Notes under the pieces: model-generated | The model's database searches: none | What the model was told of the DNA's origin: nothing | What the model saw: the letters and a program-made list of their open reading frames with translations, nothing else | From: Lentzea sp. | Lineage (GTDB): Bacteria > Actinomycetota > Actinomycetes > Mycobacteriales > Pseudonocardiaceae | DNA length: 6,840 nucleotides | NCBI GenBank assembly: GCA_030146905.1 | Contig: JASLAV010000691.1 | Coordinates: 1-6,840, forward strand | Direction of reading: 5' to 3' | Translations under genes and position numbers: made by a program | In this document: positions 1 through 6,840 of the stretch, piece by piece | Layout of the letters: each line of letters starts with the position of its first letter | How positions within the stretch are numbered: position 1 is the stretch's first letter

Positions 1-4580
<4,580 letters not shown>

Positions 4581-4585
<5 letters not shown>

Positions 4586-4602
4586 TCCCGAGGAAAAATA
4601 GT
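4581..4602. promoter_or_regulatory. Possible degenerate extra MarR operator at the pulA stop codon
   Basis: Aligned without gaps to bases 5120-5141 (the operator before the exporter), this stretch matches at 15 of 22 positions, including the run TAGTCCCG and a following AAAA. It overlaps the pulA TAG stop and runs into the left arm of the better palindrome at 4596-4619. The right half lacks the ACTAT arm, so binding would be weak at best. It could be a secondary site, a duplication relic, or chance. Confidence 0.25.
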
Positions 4603-4619
4603 TTGATTCGAGACTATTT
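4596..4619. promoter_or_regulatory. Palindromic operator upstream of the marR-like gene
   Basis: A perfect inverted repeat with 7-bp arms, AAATAGT and ACTATTT, around a 10-bp spacer. Within it, bases 4598-4617 fit ATAGTTT-N6-AAACTAT with one mismatch (AGACTAT on the right). The same 20-bp pattern recurs at 5121-5140 before the exporter, at the same distance (37 bp) from the ATG. Size, symmetry and position over the promoter are typical of MarR-family operators. Binding by the MarR protein encoded just downstream is inferred. Confidence 0.8.
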
Positions 4620-4634
4620 GGTACGGTCGTGCTC
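4599..4634 (+). promoter_or_regulatory. Promoter of the marR-like gene, probably giving a leaderless mRNA
   Basis: The -10 hexamer TACGGT lies at 4622-4627, 7 bp before the ATG at 4635, which would put the transcription start on or next to the A of the ATG. A 17-bp spacer upstream places the -35 at 4599-4604 (TAGTTT), a poor match to TTGACA. No Shine-Dalgarno sequence precedes the ATG, as expected for a leaderless transcript. The exporter promoter has an identical -10 and identical spacing. The operator covers the -35 and ends 4 bp before the -10. Confidence 0.65.
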
Positions 4635-5117
4635 ATGGGCACGAAGGGGTGTACCGACCTGATGATGCTGCTGCATCGAGCGGGTCACGCACTGGAGACC
4701 GAACTGACGGCGAGGCTCGCGGAGATCGGACTGACTCCGCGAGCCCGCTGCGTGCTCTCCAGTGCTCTCGACGCGGACCTCACGCAGACCGAGATCGCCG
4801 ACAGGATCAGCATCGACAAGACGACCATGGTCGTGACGATGGACGCGCTCGAATCCGCCGGTTACGCCGAGCGCAGGCCGTCGCCGACAGACCGCCGCGC
4901 CCGCGTCGTGGCCGTGACCGACACGGGTCGCGAGATCGTGGCGAAGGCCGATGCCCTGTATGAGGAGGTCGTGGGCAGCGTGCTGGGCTCGTTGCCGGAC
5001 GACGAGCGCACCGGCATGGTCAACGGCCTGACGAGGCTGGTGGAAGGTCGCCTGAGCACTCCGATGCCGTGCGAGAAGCCGCCGCGCAAGCGTGCTCTGC
5101 GTCATGCCATTGGGTAG
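4635..5117 (+). CDS. MarR-family winged-helix transcriptional regulator
   Basis: A 160-residue cytoplasmic DNA-binding protein, normal MarR length. An N-terminal dimerisation helix (about 7-30) leads to the winged helix-turn-helix: helices around residues 50-76 (TQTEIADRISIDKTTMVVTM), then LESAGYAERR and a wing with the DRRAR motif (D86, R88) and VTDTG. C-terminal helices (about 98-140) complete the dimer, and a basic tail (148-160) follows. I chose the ATG at 4635 because a TACGGT -10 lies exactly 7 bp upstream, the same arrangement as the next gene; a GTG at 4629 is in frame but would sit inside the promoter. The gene begins 49 bp after pulA and ends 40 bp before the exporter, and the same palindrome precedes both it and the exporter, so it likely represses both. 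Its ligand cannot be read from sequence. Three cysteines (6, 39, 146) are present, but none aligns with the OhrR sensing cysteine. Confidence 0.93.
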   Translation: MGTKGCTDLMMLLHRAGHALETELTARLAEIGLTPRARCVLSSALDADLTQTEIADRISIDKTTMVVTMDALESAGYAERRPSPTDRRARVVAVTDTGREIVAKADALYEEVVGSVLGSLPDDERTGMVNGLTRLVEGRLSTPMPCEKPPRKRALRHAIG

Positions 5118-5119
5118 CG

Positions 5120-5141
5120 GATAGTCCCGTACAAAACTATC
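5120..5141. promoter_or_regulatory. Palindromic operator upstream of the MFS exporter gene
   Basis: An inverted repeat with 6-bp perfect arms, GATAGT and ACTATC, around a 10-bp spacer. Bases 5121-5140 fit the shared pattern ATAGTTT-N6-AAACTAT: the right arm AAACTAT is complete and the left arm reads ATAGTCC. It starts 37 bp before the exporter ATG, exactly as the matching site does before the marR-like gene. Probable second binding site of that regulator. Confidence 0.8.
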
Positions 5142-5157
5142 TGTTACGGTTCCTCTC
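5122..5157 (+). promoter_or_regulatory. Promoter of the MFS exporter gene, probably giving a leaderless mRNA
   Basis: The -10 hexamer TACGGT lies at 5145-5150 with 7 bp (TCCTCTC) to the ATG at 5158, so transcription should begin at the start codon. The -35 position, 17 bp upstream at 5122-5127, reads TAGTCC and lies inside the operator. No Shine-Dalgarno sequence is visible. A separate promoter here means the exporter need not depend on read-through from the marR-like gene, although the 40-bp gap would also permit that. Confidence 0.65.
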
Positions 5158-6600
5158 ATGACTTCAGGGGGACGTAGGACAGACGCGCGCTGGCTCGCGC
5201 TGATCGTGCTGTGCGCGGGGATGTTGATGATCGTGCTGGACCAGACGATCGTGAACGTCGCGCTGCCCGCGATCGAGGAGGACCTCAAGTTCGGCCAGGC
5301 CGGTCTGGCCTGGGTCGTGAACGCGTACCTGATCGCCTACGGCGGTCTGCTGCTGCTCGCGGGTCGTCTGGGCGACCTGATCGGGCACAAGAAGGTGTTC
5401 CTGATCGGCCTCGGCGTCTTCACGGTGGCGTCGCTGCTGTGCGGCCTCTCCGTGAGCGCCGAGATGCTGATCGTTTCGCGGTTCGTGCAGGGTGCGGGCG
5501 GTGCTCTGGCCACGTCCGTGACGCTGGGCATGATCGTGACGATGTTCCCGGAGCCCGACGAGAAGAGGCGCGCCATCGGCGTGTTCAGCTTCGTCGCGGC
5601 GGCGGGCGCGTCCCTCGGCCTGCTGCTCGGCGGCGTGCTCACCGACGCCATGTCGTGGCACTGGATCTTCTTCGTGAACATCCCGATCGGCCTGGTGGCG
5701 GCAGCCGCTGCCGTGCGACTGGTGCCGGACTCGACGGGGCTGGGACTGCGCGAGGGCGCGGACGTCCTCGGCGCACTGCTGATCGTGGCCGCCGTGATGC
5801 TCGGCGTGTACACGATCGTCAAGGCGGAGCACTACGGCTTCGGCTCGGCGCACACGCTGGGGCTGGGTTTCGTCGCCGTGGCGCTGCTCGCCGGCTTCGT
5901 CGTGAGGCAGCGGACCGCCGCGAAGCCGCTGCTGCCGTTGCGGGTGTTCAAGTCCCGCAACGTGACCGGCGCGAACCTGGTGCAGATCTCCATGGTCGCC
6001 GGCATGTTCGGCCTGTTCTTCCTCGGGACGCTGTACATGCAGCTCGTCCTGCAGTACACGCCGTTGCAGATCGGCCTGGCGTTCATGCCGGTCGCGGGTG
6101 CGATCGCGGTGTTCTCGGTGTCGTTGTCGGCCCGCCTGAACACCCGGTTCGGCGAACGCAACATGCTCATCGTGGGCCTGCTGTTCATGCTCGCCGGCAT
6201 GCTGGTGTTCACACAGGTACCGGTCGACGGCTCGTACGTCGCGCACATCCTGCCCGCGGTGGCGCCGCTGGGCATCGGCCTGGGCCTGTCGTTCCCGGCG
6301 CTGATGACGCTGGCGATGTCCGGCGCCTCGCACGACGAGGCAGGCCTCGCCTCCGGCCTGGTCAACACGACCGCGCAGGTCGGCGGCGCCCTCGGCCTGG
6401 CCGTGCTGGCGACGACCTCCACCTCGTACACGTCGTCGCTGCTGGCGTCGGGCGTTGAGCGTGCCGAGGCCTTGACCTCAGGCTTCCACCTGGCGTTCTG
6501 GATCTCCGCGACGCTCGTGGCGGTGGCCCTGGCGCTGGCCGTGTTCGTGCTGCGGCAGGTCAGCGTGGACCGCGAGGCCCAGCCGGTGCTCGTGCACTAG
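5158..6600 (+). CDS. DHA2-family (EmrB/QacA-type) MFS drug:proton antiporter, 14 transmembrane helices
   Basis: A 480-residue inner-membrane exporter expected to expel lipophilic drugs or secondary metabolites in exchange for protons. Hydrophobic segments suggest 14 helices, beginning about residue 12 and ending about 466. Family motifs in order: D1 [11 protein letters not shown] (27-37, with D28 buried in helix 1), [12 protein letters not shown] (69-79), [10 protein letters not shown] (108-116), motif C-like [10 protein letters not shown] (150-159, with L in place of the usual P), the DHA2-typical [13 protein letters not shown] (166-178), and [16 protein letters not shown] (398-413) in the C-terminal half. 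The length is usual for the family and the frame is intact. The ATG at 5158 is supported by its spacing from the -10. It follows the marR-like gene by 40 bp and shares its operator type, the classic repressor-plus-pump layout. Substrate is unknown; self-resistance to a home-made compound or resistance to an outside toxin are both possible. Confidence 0.94.
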   Translation: MTSGGRRTDARWLALIVLCAGMLMIVLDQTIVNVALPAIEEDLKFGQAGLAWVVNAYLIAYGGLLLLAGRLGDLIGHKKVFLIGLGVFTVASLLCGLSVSAEMLIVSRFVQGAGGALATSVTLGMIVTMFPEPDEKRRAIGVFSFVAAAGASLGLLLGGVLTDAMSWHWIFFVNIPIGLVAAAAAVRLVPDSTGLGLREGADVLGALLIVAAVMLGVYTIVKAEHYGFGSAHTLGLGFVAVALLAGFVVRQRTAAKPLLPLRVFKSRNVTGANLVQISMVAGMFGLFFLGTLYMQLVLQYTPLQIGLAFMPVAGAIAVFSVSLSARLNTRFGERNMLIVGLLFMLAGMLVFTQVPVDGSYVAHILPAVAPLGIGLGLSFPALMTLAMSGASHDEAGLASGLVNTTAQVGGALGLAVLATTSTSYTSSLLASGVERAEALTSGFHLAFWISATLVAVALALAVFVLRQVSVDREAQPVLVH

Positions 6601-6622
6601 CCGTGGCGGGAGTGGGGTTCGC

Positions 6623-6628
6623 TACCCT
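6623..6628 (+). promoter_or_regulatory. Probable -10 element of the ndk promoter
   Basis: TACCCT fits the actinobacterial TANNNT -10 pattern and lies in the 70-bp gap after the exporter. It would place the transcription start near 6635, giving a leader of about 36 bases with a Shine-Dalgarno sequence. No good -35 is visible 17 bp upstream. The MarR palindrome is absent here, so ndk should not be under that control. Confidence 0.4.
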
Positions 6629-6654
6629 GTTCGCACTTCCCGTTCCTGTTTTTC

Positions 6655-6660
6655 AAGGAG
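6655..6660 (+). promoter_or_regulatory. Ribosome binding site of ndk
   Basis: AAGGAG, a strong match to the Shine-Dalgarno sequence, ends 10 bp before the GTG at 6671 and supports that codon as the start. It contrasts with the two upstream genes, which have no such site. Confidence 0.75.
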
Positions 6661-6670
6661 TTGTCCCGTC

Positions 6671-6840
6671 GTGTCCGAGCGCACCCTGGTTCTCGTTAAG
6701 CCCGATGGCGTTGCCCGTGGTCTCGTCGGCGAGGTGATCGCCCGCATCGAGCGCAAGGGCCTGAAGCTCGCCGCGCTGGAGCTGCGCACCGCTGACCGTG
6801 CCACCGCCGAGCAGCACTACGCGGAGCACGACGGCAAGCC
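6671..6840 (+). CDS. ndk: Nucleoside diphosphate kinase, N-terminal 56 residues (3'-truncated)
   Basis: Cytoplasmic housekeeping enzyme that moves the gamma-phosphate of ATP to other nucleoside diphosphates through a phosphohistidine, balancing the NTP and dNTP pools. The visible part opens with [20 protein letters not shown], the family signature at the N-terminus including the phosphate-contacting lysine (K10 in VKPDG), followed by the typical [15 protein letters not shown] segment and an [12 protein letters not shown] stretch. About 40% of a usual 136-residue protein is present; the catalytic histidine (NxxHGSD) lies beyond the edge. The GTG start is set by the AAGGAG site 10 bp upstream. 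Codons 7-18 include six T-ending ones (GTT, GAT, CGT, GGT), unlike the G/C-ending habit of the neighbouring genes and consistent with a highly expressed gene. Transcribed in the same direction as the exporter, but probably from its own promoter. Confidence 0.96.
   Translation, partial: MSERTLVLVKPDGVARGLVGEVIARIERKGLKLAALELRTADRATAEQHYAEHDGK

Noticed and set aside
4603..4608. TTGATT as the -35 box of the marR-like gene
   Set aside because: It resembles TTGACA but leaves only 13 bp to the -10, and it is not matched at the exporter promoter.
4629..4634. GTG at 4629 as start of the MarR gene
   Set aside because: It lies between the -10 hexamer and the ATG, upstream of the predicted transcription start, and the exporter's matching layout favours the ATG.
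4586..4634. pulA, marR-like gene and exporter as one operon
   Set aside because: The genes are co-directional and close, but the marR-like and exporter genes each have their own -10 and operator, and a starch enzyme has no evident functional tie to them. Read-through cannot be excluded.
4650..4752. MarR protein as an OhrR-type peroxide sensor
   Set aside because: Aligning the N-terminal helix with OhrR places methionine (M10) at the sensing cysteine position; C6 lies four residues earlier and no ohr gene is adjacent.
5164..6333. Long open frame on the minus strand (389 codons) opposite the exporter
   Set aside because: It is rich in R, H, Q and E with no recognisable domain, as expected for the antisense of GC-rich coding DNA, and it lies wholly inside a clear membrane-protein gene.
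6586..6597. Small hairpin GTGC-TCGT-GCAC at the end of the exporter as a terminator
   Set aside because: Only a 4-bp stem, inside the coding sequence and with no T run; too weak to call.

Overview
The window is GC-rich DNA with strong G/C preference at third codon positions, no introns, actinobacterial-type -10 elements (TANNNT) and apparently leaderless start codons. Together with the gene families present, this points to a high-GC actinomycete. A member of the Pseudonocardiales such as Lentzea, Saccharothrix or Amycolatopsis is my guess; the sequence alone does not fix the genus. All recognised genes lie on the plus strand.

Layout. Bases 1-4585 hold the 3' part of a very large secreted starch-degrading enzyme: the end of a GH13 alpha-amylase domain, an Ig-like linker, two CBM41-type starch-binding modules, a CBM48, and a complete pullulanase-type GH13 domain (an amylopullulanase, pulA-like). 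The 5' end, with the signal peptide and amylase conserved region I, lies before the window. Bases 4635-5117 encode a MarR-family repressor and 5158-6600 a 14-helix major facilitator superfamily drug exporter of the DHA2 (EmrB/QacA) type. From 6671 to the window end is the start of ndk, nucleoside diphosphate kinase, with its own Shine-Dalgarno sequence and a probable promoter.

The most informative feature is regulatory. The marR-like gene and the exporter gene are each preceded by the same arrangement: a 20-bp imperfect palindrome fitting ATAGTTT-N6-AAACTAT, then 4 bp, then the identical -10 hexamer TACGGT, then 7 bp, then ATG. The palindrome overlaps the -35 region and almost touches the -10, so a bound MarR dimer should block both promoters. 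The simplest reading is that the MarR protein represses itself and the exporter until a ligand, probably a toxic compound or a metabolite the pump exports, releases it. A degenerate third copy of the motif may sit at the pulA stop codon.

The starch enzyme and ndk look functionally unrelated to the MarR/exporter pair. No gap exceeds 70 bases. I see no RNA gene, mobile element, CRISPR array or clear terminator, and no wholly new system; the matched operator/leaderless-promoter pair is the part most worth testing.
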